Source: Nymphaea colorata (Eukaryota; Streptophyta; Magnoliopsida; Nymphaeales; Nymphaeaceae). From it: a stretch of 64,000 bases of DNA. Location: positions 11,354,972-11,418,971 of the forward strand of contig NC_045146.1 in NCBI RefSeq assembly GCF_008831285.2. The letters are read 5' to 3'. This document shows positions 1 through 13,470 of this stretch, in pieces. The first letter of the stretch is position 1; each line of letters starts with the position of its first letter. A program made the position numbers and the translations under genes. Below the pieces are notes generated by a model. The model ran no database searches, had not been told where the DNA came from, and was given only the letters and a program-made list of their open reading frames with translations.

Positions 1-3000
1 AATTTAAAAATACAAATCCCCAGTCTAGACATGTTTAAAAATCATTTGAAAAATTCCAAAAAACCAATGGAATTTACAAAATCGAAAGTTGAGAGGTGCA
101 TTGACAAACTTGAAAATTTAACAATGATTTAAGAAAAGTATGAGACACATCAAAAATATTTCAAGATTTCATCTATGATATGGATCAAAGGTCTCATCTG
201 ATCCGCTCTATGATGTTGGATTTGGTATTTCGACCAAAGGTCAGGATCAGAGGTCTCATCTAATCCGATTTAGGATGTTGGATTCAAAATTTTGAACAAG
301 CAGATAGAAAGGAGGTCTCAACTTATCCAGTCAAGGATGTCGAACGAATATTTTGAATGTGCCTGTGAATTTAAAAATATAAATCCCCAGTCTAGACATG
401 TTTAAAAATCATTTGAAAAATTCCAAAGAACCAATGGAATTTAAAAAATCGAAAGTTGAGAGGTGCATTGACAAACTTGAGAATTTAACAAAGGTTTAAG
501 AAAAGTATGAGACACATCCAAAATATTTCAAGATTTCATCTACGATATGGATCAGAGGTCTCATCTGATTCGGTCTATGATGTTGAATTTCGGATTTCCA
601 CCTAATGTTAGGATCAGAGGTCTCATCTAATCCGGTCAAGGATGTTGGACTCAAGATTTTGAACAAGAAGATAGAAAGAAGGACTCAACATATCTAGTCT
701 ACGATGTCGAATGCATATTTAGAATGTGGCTGTGAATTTTAAAATATAAATCCGCAGTCCAGAAAATCTATACAAACCAAAGGAATTTACAAAATCGAAA
801 GTTGAGAGATGCATTGATAAACTTTTTAACAAAAATTTAAGAAAAGTATGAGACAAATCCAAAATATTTCAAGATCATATCTAAGATATGGATCAGAGGA
901 CTCATCTGATCCAGCCTATGATGTTGGATTTGGTTTTTCGACCTAAGGTCAGGATCAGAAGTCTCATCTAATCCGGTTCAAGATGTTGGATTCAAGATTT
1001 TGAACAAGCAGATAGAAAGGAGGCCTCAACTTATCAAGTCTAGGATGTCGAATGCATATTTTGAATGTGGCTGTGAATTTCAAAATATAAATCCTCAGTC
1101 TAGAACATGTTTAAAATCATTTTGAAAATTCATACAAACCAATGGAATTTACAAAATCGAAAGTTGAGAGGTGCATTGATAAACTTGAGAATTTAACAAA
1201 GATTTAAGAAAAGTATGATTCACATCCAAAATATTTCAAGATCTCATCTATGATATGGATCAGAGGTCTCATCTGATCTGGTCTATGATGTTGGATTTGT
1301 TATTTTGTCCTAAGGTCAGGATCAGAGGTCTCATCCGATCCGGTTTAGGATGTTGGATTCAAGATTTTGAACAAGCAGATACAATAGAGAATTCAACTTA
1401 TCCAGTCAAGGATGTCGAATGCATATTTTGCATGCGGTTGAAAATTTTAAAATATAAATCCCCAGTCCAGACCATGTTTAAAATCATTTTGAAAATTCAT
1501 ACAAACCAATGGAATTTACAAAATTGAAAGTTGAGAGGTGCATTGATAAACTTGACAATTTAACAAAGATTTAAGAAAAGTACTAAACACGTCCAAAATA
1601 TTTCAAGATCTCAACTATGATACGGATCAGAGGTCTCATTTGATCCGGTCTATGATGTTGAATTTGGGATTTCGACCTAAGGTTAGGATCAGAGGTCTCA
1701 TCTAATCCAGTTTAGGATGTTGGATTCAAAATTTTGAACAAGCAGATAGAAAGGAGGCCTCAACTTATCCAGTCAAGGATGTCGTACGCATATTTTGAAT
1801 GTGCCTGTGAATTTAAAAATATAAATCCCCAGTCTAGACATGTCTAAAAATCATTTGAAAAATTCCTACAAACCAATGGAATTTACAAAATCGAAAGTTG
1901 AGAGGTGCATTGACAAACTTGAAAATTTAACAATGATTTAAGAAAAGTATGAGACACATCAAAAATATTTCAAGATTTCATCTATGATATGGATCAGAGG
2001 TCTCATCTGATCCGCTCTATGATGTTGGATTTGGTATTTCGACCAAAGGTCAGGATCAGAGGTCTCATCTAATCCGGTTTAGGATGTTGGATTCAAAATT
2101 TTGAACAAGCAGATAGAAAGGAGGTCTCAACTTATCCAGTCAAGGATGTCGAACGAATATTTTGAATGTCCCCAGTCTAGACATGTTTAAAAACCATTTG
2201 AAAAATTCCAACAAACCAATGGAATTTACAAAATCGAAAGTTGAGAGATGCATTGACAAACTTGAGAATTTAACAAAGGTTTAAGCAAAGTATGAGACAC
2301 ATCCAAAATATTTCAAGATTTCATCTACGATATGGATCAGAGGTCTCATCTGATTCGGTCTATGATGTTGAATTTCGGATTTCCACCTAAGGTTAGGATC
2401 AGAGGTCTCATCTAATCCGGTCAAGGATGTTGGATTCAAGATTTTGAACAAGAAGATAGAAAGGAGGACTCAACGTATCAAGTCTACGATGTCGAATGCA
2501 TATTTAGAATGTGGCTGTGAATTTTAAAATATAAATCCCCAGTCCAGAAAATCCATACAAACCAAAGGAATTTACAAAATCGAAAGTTGAGAGGTGCATT
2601 GATAAACTTGAGAATTTAACAAAAATTTAAGAAAAGTATGAGATAAATCCAAAATATTTCAAGATCATATCTAAGATATGGATCAGAGGTCTCATCTGAT
2701 CCAGCCTATGATGTTGGATTTGGTTTTTCGACCTAAGGTCCGGATCAGAAGTCTCATCTAATCCGGTTTAGGATGTTGGATTCAAGATTTTGAACAAGCA
2801 GATAGAAAGCAGGCCTCAACTTATCAAGTCTAGGATGTCGAATGCATATTTTGAATGTGGCTGTGAATTTTAAAATATAAATCCTCAGTCTAGACCATGT
2901 TTAAAATCATTTTGAAAATTCATACAAACCAATGGAATTTACAAAATCGAAAGTTGAGAGGTGCATTGATAAACATGAGAATTTAACAAAGATTTAAGAA

Positions 3001-3599
3001 AAGTATGATTCACATCAAAAATATTTCAAGATCTCATCTATGATATGGATCAGAGGTCTCATCTGATCCGGTCTATGATGTTGGATTTGTTATTTTGTCC
3101 TAAGGTCAGGATCAGAGGTCTCATCCAATCCGGTTTAGGATGTTGGATTCAATATTTTGAACAAGCATATAGAATAGAGGATTCAACTTATCCAGTGAAG
3201 GATGTCGAACGCATATTTTGCATGCGGCTGAGAATTTTAAAATATAAATCCCCAGTCTAGACCATGTTTAAAATCATTTTGAAAATTCATACAAACCAAT
3301 GGAATTTACAAAATTGAAAGTTGAGAGGTGCATTGAGAAACTTGACAATTTAACAAAGATTTAAGAAAAGTATTAAACACGTCCAAAATATTTCAAGATC
3401 TCATCTATGATACGCATCAAAGGTCTCATTTGATCCGGTCTATGATGTTGAATTTGGGATTTCGACCTAAGGTTAGGATTAGAGGCCTCATCTAATCCAG
3501 TTTAGGATGTTGGATTCAAAATTTTGAACAAGCAGATAGAAAGGAGGCCTCAACTTATCCAGTCAAGGATGTCGAACGCATATTTTGAATGTGCCTGTG
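1..3599. repeat. Higher-order repeat copy 1 (3,599 bp)
   Basis: First full 10-monomer unit in the window, bounded by the diagnostic variant aatttaaaaatacaaatccc that recurs at 3600 and 7233. It is 34 bp shorter than copy 2. 24 bp of this is a deletion near 2169, where the normal gcctgtgaatttaaaaatat stretch is missing. The other 10 bp is a small tandem duplication found only in copy 2. Confidence 0.88.
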
Positions 3600-6500
3600 A
3601 ATTTAAAAATACAAATCCCCAGTCTAGACATGTTTAAAAATCATTTGAAAAATTCCAAAAAACCAATGGAATTTACAAAATCGAAAGTTGAGAGGTGCAT
3701 TGACAAACTTGAAAATTTAACAATGATTTAAGAAAAGTATGAGACACATCAAAAATATTTCAAGATTTCATCTATGATATGGATCAGAGGTCTCATCTGA
3801 TCCGCTCTATGATGTTGGATTTGGTATTTCGACCAAAGGTCAGGATCAAAGGTCTCATCTAATCCGGTTTAGGATGTTGGATTCAAAATTTTGAACAAGC
3901 AGATAGAAAGGAGGTCTCAACTTATCCAGTCAAGGATGTCGAACGAATATTTTGAATGTGCCTGTGAATTTAAAAATATAAATCCCCAGTCTAGACATGT
4001 TTAAAAACCATTTGAAAAATTCCAACAAACCAATGGAATTTAAAAAATCGAAAGTTGAGAGGTGCATTGACAAACTTGAGAATTTAACAAAGGTTTAAGA
4101 AAAGTATGAGACACATCCAAAATATTTCAAGATTTCATCTACGATATGGATCAGAGGTCTCATCTGATTCGGTCTATGATGTTGAATTTCGGATTTCCAC
4201 CTAATGTTAGGATCAGAGGTCTCATCTAATCCGGTCAAGGACGTTGGACTCAAGATTTTGAACAAGAAGATAGAAAGAAGGACTCAACATATCTAGTCTA
4301 CGATGTCGAATGCATATTTAGAATGTGGCTGTGAATTTTAAAATATAAATCCGCAGTCCAGAAAATCTATACAAACCAAAGGAATTTACAAAATCGAAAG
4401 TTGAGAGATGCATTGATAAACTTTTTAACAAAAATTTAAGAAAAGTATGAGACAAATCCAAAATATTTCAAGATCATATCTAAGATATGGATCAGAGGAC
4501 TCATCTGATCCAGCCTATGATGTTGGATTTGGTTTTTCGACCTAAGGTCAGGATCAGAAGTCTCATCTAATCCGGTTCAAGATGTTGGATTCAAGATTTT
4601 GAACAAGCAGATAGAAAGGAGGCCTCAACTTATCAAGTCTAGGATGTCGAATGCATATTTTGAATGTGGCTGTGAATTTCAAAATATAAATCCTCAGTCT
4701 AGAACATGTTTAAAATCATTTTGAAAATTCATACAAATCAATGGAATTTACAAAATCGAAAGTTGAGAGGTGCATTGATAAACTTGAGAATTTAACAAAG
4801 ATTTAAGAAAAGTATGATTCACATCCAAAATATTTCAAGATCTCATCTATGATATGGATCAGAGGTCTCATCTGATCTGGTCTATGATGTTGGATTTGTT
4901 ATTCCGTCCTAAGGTCAGGATCAGAGGTCTCATCCGATCCGGTTTAGGATGTTGGATTCAATATTTTGAACAAGCATATAGAATAGAGGATTCAACTTAT
5001 CCAGTCAAGGATGTCGAATGCATATTTTGCATGCGGTTGAAAATTTTAAAATATAAATCCCCAGTCCATACCATGTTTAAAATCATTTTGAAAATTCATA
5101 CAAACCAATGGAATTTACAAAATTGAAAGTTGAGAGGTGCATTGATAAACTTGACAATTTAACAAAGATTTAAGAAAAGTACTAAACACGTCCAAAATAT
5201 TTCAAGATCTCAACTATGATACGGATCAGAGGTCTCATTTGATCCGGTCTATGATGTTGAATTTGGGATTTCGACCTAAAGTTAGGATCAGAGGTCTCAT
5301 CTAATCCAGTTTAGGATGTTGGATTCAAAATTTTGAACAAGCAGATAGAAAGGAGGCCTCAACTTATCCAGTCAAGGATGTCGTACGCATATTTTGAATG
5401 TGCCTGTGAATTTAAAAATATAAATCCCCAGTCTAGACATGTCTAAAAATCATTTGAAAAATTCCTACAAACCAATGGAATTTACAAAATCGAAAGTTGA
5501 GAGGTGCATTGACAAACTTGAAAATTTAACAATGATTTAAGAAAAGTATGAGACACATCAAAAATATTTCAAGATTTCATCTATGATATGGATCAGAGGT
5601 CTCATCTGATCCGCTCTATGATGTTGGATTTGGTATTTCGACCAAAGGTCAGGATCAGAGGTCTCATCTAATCCGGTTTAGGATGTTGGATTCAAAATTT
5701 TGAACAAGCAGATAGAAAGGAGGTCTCAACTTATCCAGTCAAGGATGTCGAACGAATATTTTGAATGTGCCTGTGAATTTAAAAATATAAATCCCCAGTC
5801 TAGACATGTTTAAAAACCATTTGAAAAATTCCAACAAACCAATGGAATTTACAAAATCGAAAGTTGAGAGATGCATTGACAAACTTGAGAATTTAACAAA
5901 GGTTTAAGCAAAGTATGAGACACATCCAAAATATTTCAAGATTTCATCTACGATATGGATCAGAGGTCTCATCTGATTCGGTCTATGATGTTGAATTTCG
6001 GATTTCCACCTAAGGTTAGGATCAGAGGTCTCATCTAATCCGGTCAAGGATGTTGGATTCAAGATTTTGAACAAGAAGATAGAAAGGAGGACTCAACATA
6101 TCTAGTCTACGATGTCGAATGCATATTTAGAATGTGGCTGTGAATTTTAAAATATAAATCCCCAGTCCAGAAAATCCATACAAACCAAAGGAATTTACAA
6201 AATCGAAAGTTGAGAGGTGCATTGATAAACTTGAGAATTTAACAAAAATTTAAGAAAAGTATGAGATAAATCCAAAATATTTCAAGATCATATCTAAGAT
6301 ATGGATCAGAGGTCTCATCTGATCCAGCCTATGGTGTTGGATTTGGTTTTTCGACCTAAGGTCCGGATCAGAAGTCTCATCTAATCCGGTTTAGGATGTT
6401 GGATTCGAGATTTTGAACAAGCAGATAGAAAGCAGGCCTCAACTTATCAAGTCTAGGATGTCGAATGCATATTTTGAATGTGGCTGTGAATTTTAAAATA

Positions 6501-7232
6501 TAAATCCTCAGTCTAGACCATGTTTAAAATCATTTTGAAAATTCATACAAACCAATGGAATTTACAAAATCGAAAGTTGAGAGGTGCATTGATAAACATG
6601 AGAATTTAACAAAGATTTAAGAAAAGTATGATTCACATCAAAAATATTTCAAGATCTCATCTATGATATGGATCAGAGGTCTCATCTGATCCGGTCTGAT
6701 CCGGTCTATGATGTTGGATTTGTTATTTTGTCCTAAGGTCAGGATCAGAGGTCTCATCCAATCCGGTTTAGGATGTTGGATTCAATATTTTGAACAAGCA
6801 TATAGAATAGAGGATTCAACTTATCCAGTGAAGGATGTCGAACGCATATTTTGCATGCGGCTGAGAATTTTAAAATATAAATCCCCAGTCTAGACCATGT
6901 TTAAAATCATTTTGAAAATTCATACAAACCAAGGGAATTTACAAAATTGAAAGTTGAGAGGTGCATTGAGAAACTTGACAATTTAACAAAGATTTAAGAA
7001 AAGTATTAAACACGTCCAAAATATTTCAAGATCTCATCTATGATACGCATCAAAGGTCTCATTTGATCCGGTCTATGATGTTGAATTTGGGATTTCGACC
7101 TAAGGTTAGGATTAGAGGCCTCATCTAATCCAGTTTAGGATGTTGGATTCAAAATTTTGAATAAGCAGATAGAAAGGAGGCCTCAACTTATCCAGTCAAG
7201 GATGTCGAACGCATATTTTGAATGTGCCTGTG
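3600..7232. repeat. Higher-order repeat copy 2 (3,633 bp)
   Basis: Full 10-monomer unit, nearly identical to copy 1 apart from scattered substitutions and a private 10-bp tandem duplication (gatccggtct twice) at 6688-6707. High similarity between units next to clear divergence between monomers within a unit is the usual sign of recent homogenisation at the level of the higher-order unit. Confidence 0.88.
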
Positions 7233-10200
7233 AATTTAAAAATACAAATCCCCAGTCTAGACATGTTTAAAAATCATTTGAAAAATTCCAAAAAACCAAT
7301 GGAATTTACAAAATCGAAAGTTGAGAGGTGCATTGACAAACTTGAAAATTTAACAATGATTTAAGAAAAGTATGAGACACATCAAAAATATTTCAAGATT
7401 TCATCTATGATATGGATCAGAGGTCTCATCTGATCCGCTCTATGATGTTGGATTTGGTATTTCGACCAAAGGTCAGGATCAAAGGTCTCATCTAATCCGG
7501 TTTAGGATGTTGGATTCAAAATTTTGAACAAGCAGATAGAAAGGAGGTCTCAACTTATCCAGTCAAGGATGTCGAACGAATATTTTGAATGTGCCTGTGA
7601 ATTTAAAAATATAAATCCCCAGTCTAGACATGTTTAAAAATCATTTGAAAAATTCCAACAAACCAATGGAATTTAAAAAATCGAAAGTTGAGAGGTGCAT
7701 TGACAAACTTGAGAATTTAACAAAGGTTTAAGAAAAGTATGAGACACATCCAAAATATTTCAAGATTTCATCTACGATATGGATCAGAGGTCTCATCTGA
7801 TTCGGTCTATGATGTTGAATTTCGGATTTCCACCTAATGTTAGGATCAGAGGTCTCATCTAATCCGGTCAAGGACGTTGGACTCAAGATTTTGAACAAGA
7901 AGATAGAAAGAAGGACTCAACATATCTAGTCTACGATGTCGAATGCATATTTAGAATGTGGCTGTGAATTTTAAAATATAAATCCGCAGTCCAGAAAATC
8001 TATACAAACCAAAGGAATTTACAAAATCGAAAGTTGAGAGATGCATTGATAAACTTTTTAACAAAAATTTAAGAAAAGTATGAGACAAATCCAAAATATT
8101 TCAAGATCATATCTAAGATATGGATCAGAGGACTCATCTGATCCAGCCTATGATGTTGGATTTGGTTTTTCGACCTAAGGTCAGGATCAGAAGTCTCATC
8201 TAATCCGGTTCAAGATGTTGGATTCAAGATTTTGAACAAGCAGATAGAAAGGAGGCCTCAACTTATCAAGTCTAGGATGTCGAATGCATATTTTGAATGT
8301 GGCTGTGAATTTCAAAATATAAATCCTCAGTCTAGAACATGTTTAAAATCATTTTGAAAATTCATACAAACCAATGGAATTTACAATATCGAAAGTTGAG
8401 AGGTGCATTGATAAACTTGAGAATTTAACAAAGATTTAAGAAAAGTATGATTCACATCCAAAATATTTCAAGATCTCATCTATGATATGGATCAGAGGTC
8501 TCATCTGATCTGGTCTATGATGTTGGATTTGTTATTCCGTCCTAAGGTCAGGATCAGAGGTCTCATCCGATCCGGTTTAGGATGTTGGATTCAATATTTT
8601 GAACAAGCATATAGAATAGAGGATTCAACTTATCCAGTCAAGGATGTCGAATGCATATTTTGCATGCGGTTGAAAATTTTAAAATATAAATCCCCAGTCC
8701 ATACCATGTTTAAAATCATTTTGAAAATTCATACAAACCAATGGAATTTACAAAATTGAAAGTTGAGAGGTGCATTGATAAACTTGACAATTTAACAAAG
8801 ATTTAAGAAAAGTACTAAACACGTCCAAAATATTTCAAGATCTCAACTATGATACGGATCAGAGGTCTCATTTGATCCGGTCTATGATGTTGAATTTGGG
8901 ATTTCGACCTAAGGTTAGGATCAGAGGTCTCATCTAATCCAGTTTAGGATGTTGGATTCAAAATTTTGAACAAGCAGATAGAAAGGAGGCCTCAACTTAT
9001 CCAGTCAAGGATGTCGTACGCATATTTTGAATGTGCCTGTGAATTTAAAAATATAAATCCCCAGTCTAGACATGTCTAAATATCATTTGAAAAATTCCTA
9101 CAAACCAATGGAATTTACAAAATCGAAAGTTGAGAGGTGCATTGACAAACTTGAAAATTTAACAATGATTTAAGAAAAGTATGAGACACATCAAAAATAT
9201 TTCAAGATTTCATCTATGATATGGATCAGAGGTCTCATCTGATCCGCTCTATGATGTTGGATTTGGTATTTCGACCAAAGGTCAGGATCAGAGGTCTCAT
9301 CTAATCCGGTTTAGGATGTTGGATTCAAAATTTTGAACAAGCAGATAGAAAGGAGGTCTCAACTTATCCAGTCAAGGATGTCGAACGAATATTTTGAATG
9401 TGCCTGTGAATTTAAAAATATAAATCCCCAGTCTAGACATGTTTAAAAATCATTTGAAAAATTCCAACAAACCAATGGAATTTAAAAAATCGAAAGTTGA
9501 GAGGTGCATTGACAAACTTGAGAATTTAACAAAGGTTTAAGAAAAGTATGAGACACATCCAAAATATTTCAAGATTTCATCTACGATATGGATCAGAGGT
9601 CTCATCTGATTCGGTCTATGATGTTGAATTTCGGATTTCCACCTAAGGTTAGGATCAGAGGTCTCATCTAATCCGGTCAAGGATGTTGGATTCAAGATTT
9701 TGAACAAGAAGATAGAAAGGAGGACTCAACATATCTAGTCTACGATGTCGAATGCATATTTAGAATGTGGCTGTGAATTTTAAAATATAAATCCCCAGTC
9801 AATTAAATCCATACAAACCAAAGGAATTTACAAAATCGAAAGTGGAGAGGTGCATTGATAAACTTGAGAATTTAACAAAAATTTAAGAAAAGTATGAGAC
9901 ACATCCAAAATATTTCAAGATCTCATCTAAGATATGGATCAGAGGTCTCATCTGATCCAGCCTATGATGTTGGATTTGGTTTTTCGACCTAAGGTCAGGA
10001 TCAGAAGTCTCATCTAATCCGATTTAGGATGTTGGATTCAAGATTTTGAACAAGCAGATAGAAAGGAGACCTCAAGTTATCAAGTCTAGGATGTCGAATG
10101 CATATTTTGAATGTGGCTGTGAATTTTAAAATATAAATCCTCAGTCTAGACCATGTTTAAAATCATTTTGAAAATTCATAGAAACCAATGGAATTTACAA

Positions 10201-10870
10201 AATCGAAAGTTGAGAGGAGCATTGATAAACTTGAGAATTTAACAAAGATTTAAGAAAAGTATGATTCACATCCAAAATATTTCAAGATTTCATCTATGAT
10301 ACGGATCAGAGGTCTCATCTGATCCGGTCTATGATGTTGGATTTGTTATTTTGACCTAAGGTCAGGATGAGAGGTCTCATCCGATCCGGTTTAAGATGTT
10401 GGATTCAAGATTTTGAACAAGCATATAGAATAATGTCGAATGCATATTTTGCATGCGGCTGAAAATTTTAAAATATAAATCCTCAGTCAAGACCATGATT
10501 AAAATCATTTTGAAAATTCATAGAAACCAATGGAATTTACAAAATCGAAAGTTGAGAGGTGCATTGATAAACTTGAGAATTTAACAAAGATTTAATAAAA
10601 GTATGATTCACATCAAAAATATTTCAAGATTTCATCTATGATATGGATCAGAGGTCTCATCTGATCCGCTCTATGATGTTGGATTTGGTATTTCGACCAA
10701 AGGTCAGGATCAGAGGTCTCAACTAATCCAGTTTAGGATGTTGGATTCAAAATTTTGAACAAGCAGGTAGAATAGAGGATTCAGCTTATCCAGTCAAGGA
10801 TGTCAAATGCATATGTTGCATGTGGCTGTGAATTTTAAAATATAAATCCCCAGTCTAGAGCGTGTTTAAA
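7233..10870. repeat. Higher-order repeat copy 3, decaying at right end
   Basis: Follows copy 2 closely for about 2.5 kb. From about 9.78 kb it carries increasing differences: cagtcaattaaatcc replaces the usual cagtccagaaaatcc, and a monomer near 10,430 is truncated. Monomers after that no longer follow the fixed order. This is the pattern expected at the border of a satellite array, where recombination with other units is rare. Confidence 0.8.
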
Positions 10871-11230
10871 ATCCTTTTGAAGATTCATACAAACCAATTG
10901 AATTTACAAAATTGAAAGTTGAGATGTGCATTGATAAACTTGAGAATTTAACAAAGATTTAAGAAAGGTATGAGTCACATCCAAAATATTTCAAGATCTC
11001 ATCTATGATATGGATCAGAGGTCTCATCTGATCCGCTCTATGATATTGGATTTGGGATTTCAATATGGTCTATGATGTTGAATGCATGTTTTGAATGTGG
11101 ATGTGAATTTTAAAATATTAACCCCCATGCTAGACAATGTTTAAAATCATTGTAAAAATTCATACAAACCAATGGAATTTAGAAACTCGAAAGTTGAAAG
11201 GTACATTTAGAAACTTGAGAATTTAAAAAA

Positions 11231-11665
11231 GATCTAAGAAAAGTACAAATCAAATCCAAAAATTTTGAGGATCTCACAAGACAATGAGAAAATTCAAATG
11301 AAATCAACCATAAGGATTTGAAGTCAATTTACAAAATTTTGGAAAAACTAGAGAGTGGTTTCGAAGAATTATATAGGCAAAGTAAAATACTGGAAATAAT
11401 TTCAAAGATTCATAAGGGATTTGAATCTGTTCTATGATGTTAGATTTAGGATTTGGATCTAGGAAATAAATAAGAGGTCTGATTTGATCCAGTATGGGGT
11501 GTTGAATTAGGGATTCAATCTTAAGGTTTTGATCAGAGGTCAGCACTGATTTGGTCTGGGATGTTGCATGCGGGATTTAGACCAAAGCTCCAGTTTGGAG
11601 TCTAATCTTACACAATCTTAGAAGTTGGATTGGATTTTGAGTGTGGATTTTGAGAAATGAACCTC
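11231..11665. repeat. Degenerate satellite border
   Basis: Recognisable but badly eroded satellite motifs (for example gatcagaggtcagcactgat and ggatgttgcatgcgggattt) with the order disturbed. An 80-codon minus-strand frame at 11304-11546 consists of this sequence and is not regarded as a gene. Confidence 0.7.
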
Positions 11666-12805
11666 TTATTCTTATATGCCCCCAAGTTCTCATGTAGTGT
11701 TCTGAATTATGTCCACAAGAATTAAAAAAACAATTTAGAAGCAAAGGATGAAAATTAGAAGATGATCATCCGCCCACCCTCTAACAGCTTCTAAGTAGTA
11801 CAGCTTTCAAAACCCATGGGAGGATTCTATTGCAATGTCTAATATTTAACAGTAGATAAATCTGAAGCTCAAGATCCAAACACAAAGACAAAACATGTCA
11901 ATATGCTTATCGCAGACATAAACAAAAACATTCTATTGAAATAATATTTTCACAGAAGATGCTCAATGTAAGCATGGAAGAAATGCTTCAGTTCATCTGA
12001 TGGTCGTGCTCTAAGGAGTGATAAAAGTGAGTTAGAAGTACTCAACCAACACAATTACCTGATGGATATACTCTCAACTGCTTGGATTTTGAAATTTCCA
12101 ATTTGATCATGAACTATATATTAAAACATGATCTACAAAATAATTCTATTGTACAAAAGAAGCACTTACACCTTCATGCAAAAGTTGTTTGGGGGTTGCG
12201 GCATGTGACATTCACTGTTAAATTCTTGAATATATGGAGAAAAAATCTGCAAAAAATAGTAAAAGTGAAGATGAAAACCTAGTGGAAACTTTTCATAGTG
12301 CATACTTGTCATTTATAATAAGTTGGAGCATATAAAAAGAATTAGGTCTGGCTAATGAAACGACATTATCCCTTCCACTCTTAAAAGTGAGTTTTTTTCG
12401 CTGGAGTTGGAGTTAATATGACATCTGATGGAATAGCCCAATGCTAAAGCAAGCATGATGAACAGTATAATAACATGTTTCACTCAATTTAGCATAGATC
12501 ATATATCATTTCCTTAAGGTTATGAATCTTGCCTTTAGGCTCTTTATTGCATGTTGGATTTTGGCATCTCAATGCTTGAGTAAATATATATCGAAACCAT
12601 GTAAACTGCATCTATATAATACAAATTTTACTCATGTGCATCACTTGTTGTTCAAGTCCTCATTTAAAAATTCAACCATATAGGTGGATGCAAAATGAAA
12701 CTTTCATGGTGAAAAGTCCACTGAATTTTTTTTCCATTGTAAAATCCATGACATGAAAGTTGTGAGGTTGTGTTTGGTAGTCCAAAAGACAATTCAAAAC
12801 TAGAA
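11666..12805. other. AT-rich intergenic sequence
   Basis: No repeat, gene or RNA that I can recognise. Short open frames (12082-12282 plus, 12664-12867 minus) show no family signature. Confidence 0.5.
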
Positions 12806-12814
12806 AACACCCCC

Positions 12815-12834
12815 TTTCTCTCTCTCTCTCTCTC
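12815..12834. repeat. (CT)n microsatellite
   Basis: About ten uninterrupted CT units, just left of the minisatellite cluster. Confidence 0.9.
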
Positions 12835-12989
12835 CGTTTTTATGTAGAAACAGATCACAAAACCCAATACCTCGGAAGCGCTTGTATTCGATCCCCCGGT
12901 TGGAACTTGGAATCGCTGATAAACTTCAAGAATTCACGAAGTAACGTCAAAAAAGAATCCTTCTACGGCAACGCGAATTCAAGATCAAC

Positions 12990-13262
12990 AAGAAAAGCAT
13001 CCTTCCACGATCGCAAGGGCGAAAAAGGTCAGACCGCTCTCTCAGCACCCACAAACTTTTCCATCTCGATCGATAGAGGGATCAAGATTCAAGATTAAAA
13101 AAAAAAAAGCATCCTTCCACGATCGCAAGGGTGAAAAGCCCCTTGGGGTCAGACCGCTCTCTCAGCACCCACAAACTTCTCCATTCCACGATCGACAGAG
13201 GGATCAAGATTCAAGACCAACAAAAAAAAGCATCCTTCCACGATCGCAAGGGCGAAAACCCT
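12990..13262. repeat. Minisatellite, ~112-121-bp unit, about 2.4 copies
   Basis: The anchor agcatccttccacgatcgca occurs at 12996, 13108 and 13229, giving spacings of 112 and 121 bp. Each unit continues with gaccgctctctcagcaccca and a gatcaagattcaaga segment followed by an A-run of varying length. The longer spacing comes from an insertion around cccttggg. A weaker partial unit precedes at about 12,955. Confidence 0.88.
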
Positions 13263-13470
13263 TGGGTTCAGACCTCACAACAAAAAAAACTGTAGCTGTA
13301 CTGCAATGAATAAATGCCTGTGCTGCTGCGCAGGAGAAATCATTAGAATATGAACAGAATCTAGCAGTGAGGCCTTCATCGTCCCACGGCTTCAGTAAAC
13401 AACATTTTTCTCCTCCTATTTAGTCATTGACTCGATGATCTTACACGGTAACTAGGAATGGCCCGGCACC

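Larger units (their letters stand above)
1..11230. repeat. Satellite array, ~363-bp monomer, 10-monomer higher-order repeat
   Basis: About 31 head-to-tail monomers of roughly 340-370 bp. Each contains a conserved block around aaatccccagtctagacatg, then tttacaaaatcgaaagttga, then three diverged ~60-bp sub-repeats of the type ggatcagaggtctcatctga. Monomers differ in fixed ways (for example one type lacks ~25 bp after ccagaaaatc), and the order of types recurs. The same order repeats roughly every 1.8 kb (5 monomers), but alternate 1.8-kb halves differ consistently, so the true unit is 10 monomers, 3,633 bp. The left edge of the window cuts the array. No gene is present: open frames of 60-90 codons recur only because the repeat recurs. 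A centromeric, pericentromeric or subtelomeric role is possible but cannot be judged here. Confidence 0.96.

Noticed and set aside
1255-8759. Repeated 61-90-codon plus-strand ORFs (MDQRSHLI...) in the satellite
   Set aside because: They recur with the 5-monomer rhythm of the satellite. They are consequences of the repeat, not genes.
1-11230. Regular repeats that might suggest a CRISPR array
   Set aside because: Units are ~363 bp, adjacent, with no unique spacers, and the DNA is plant nuclear.
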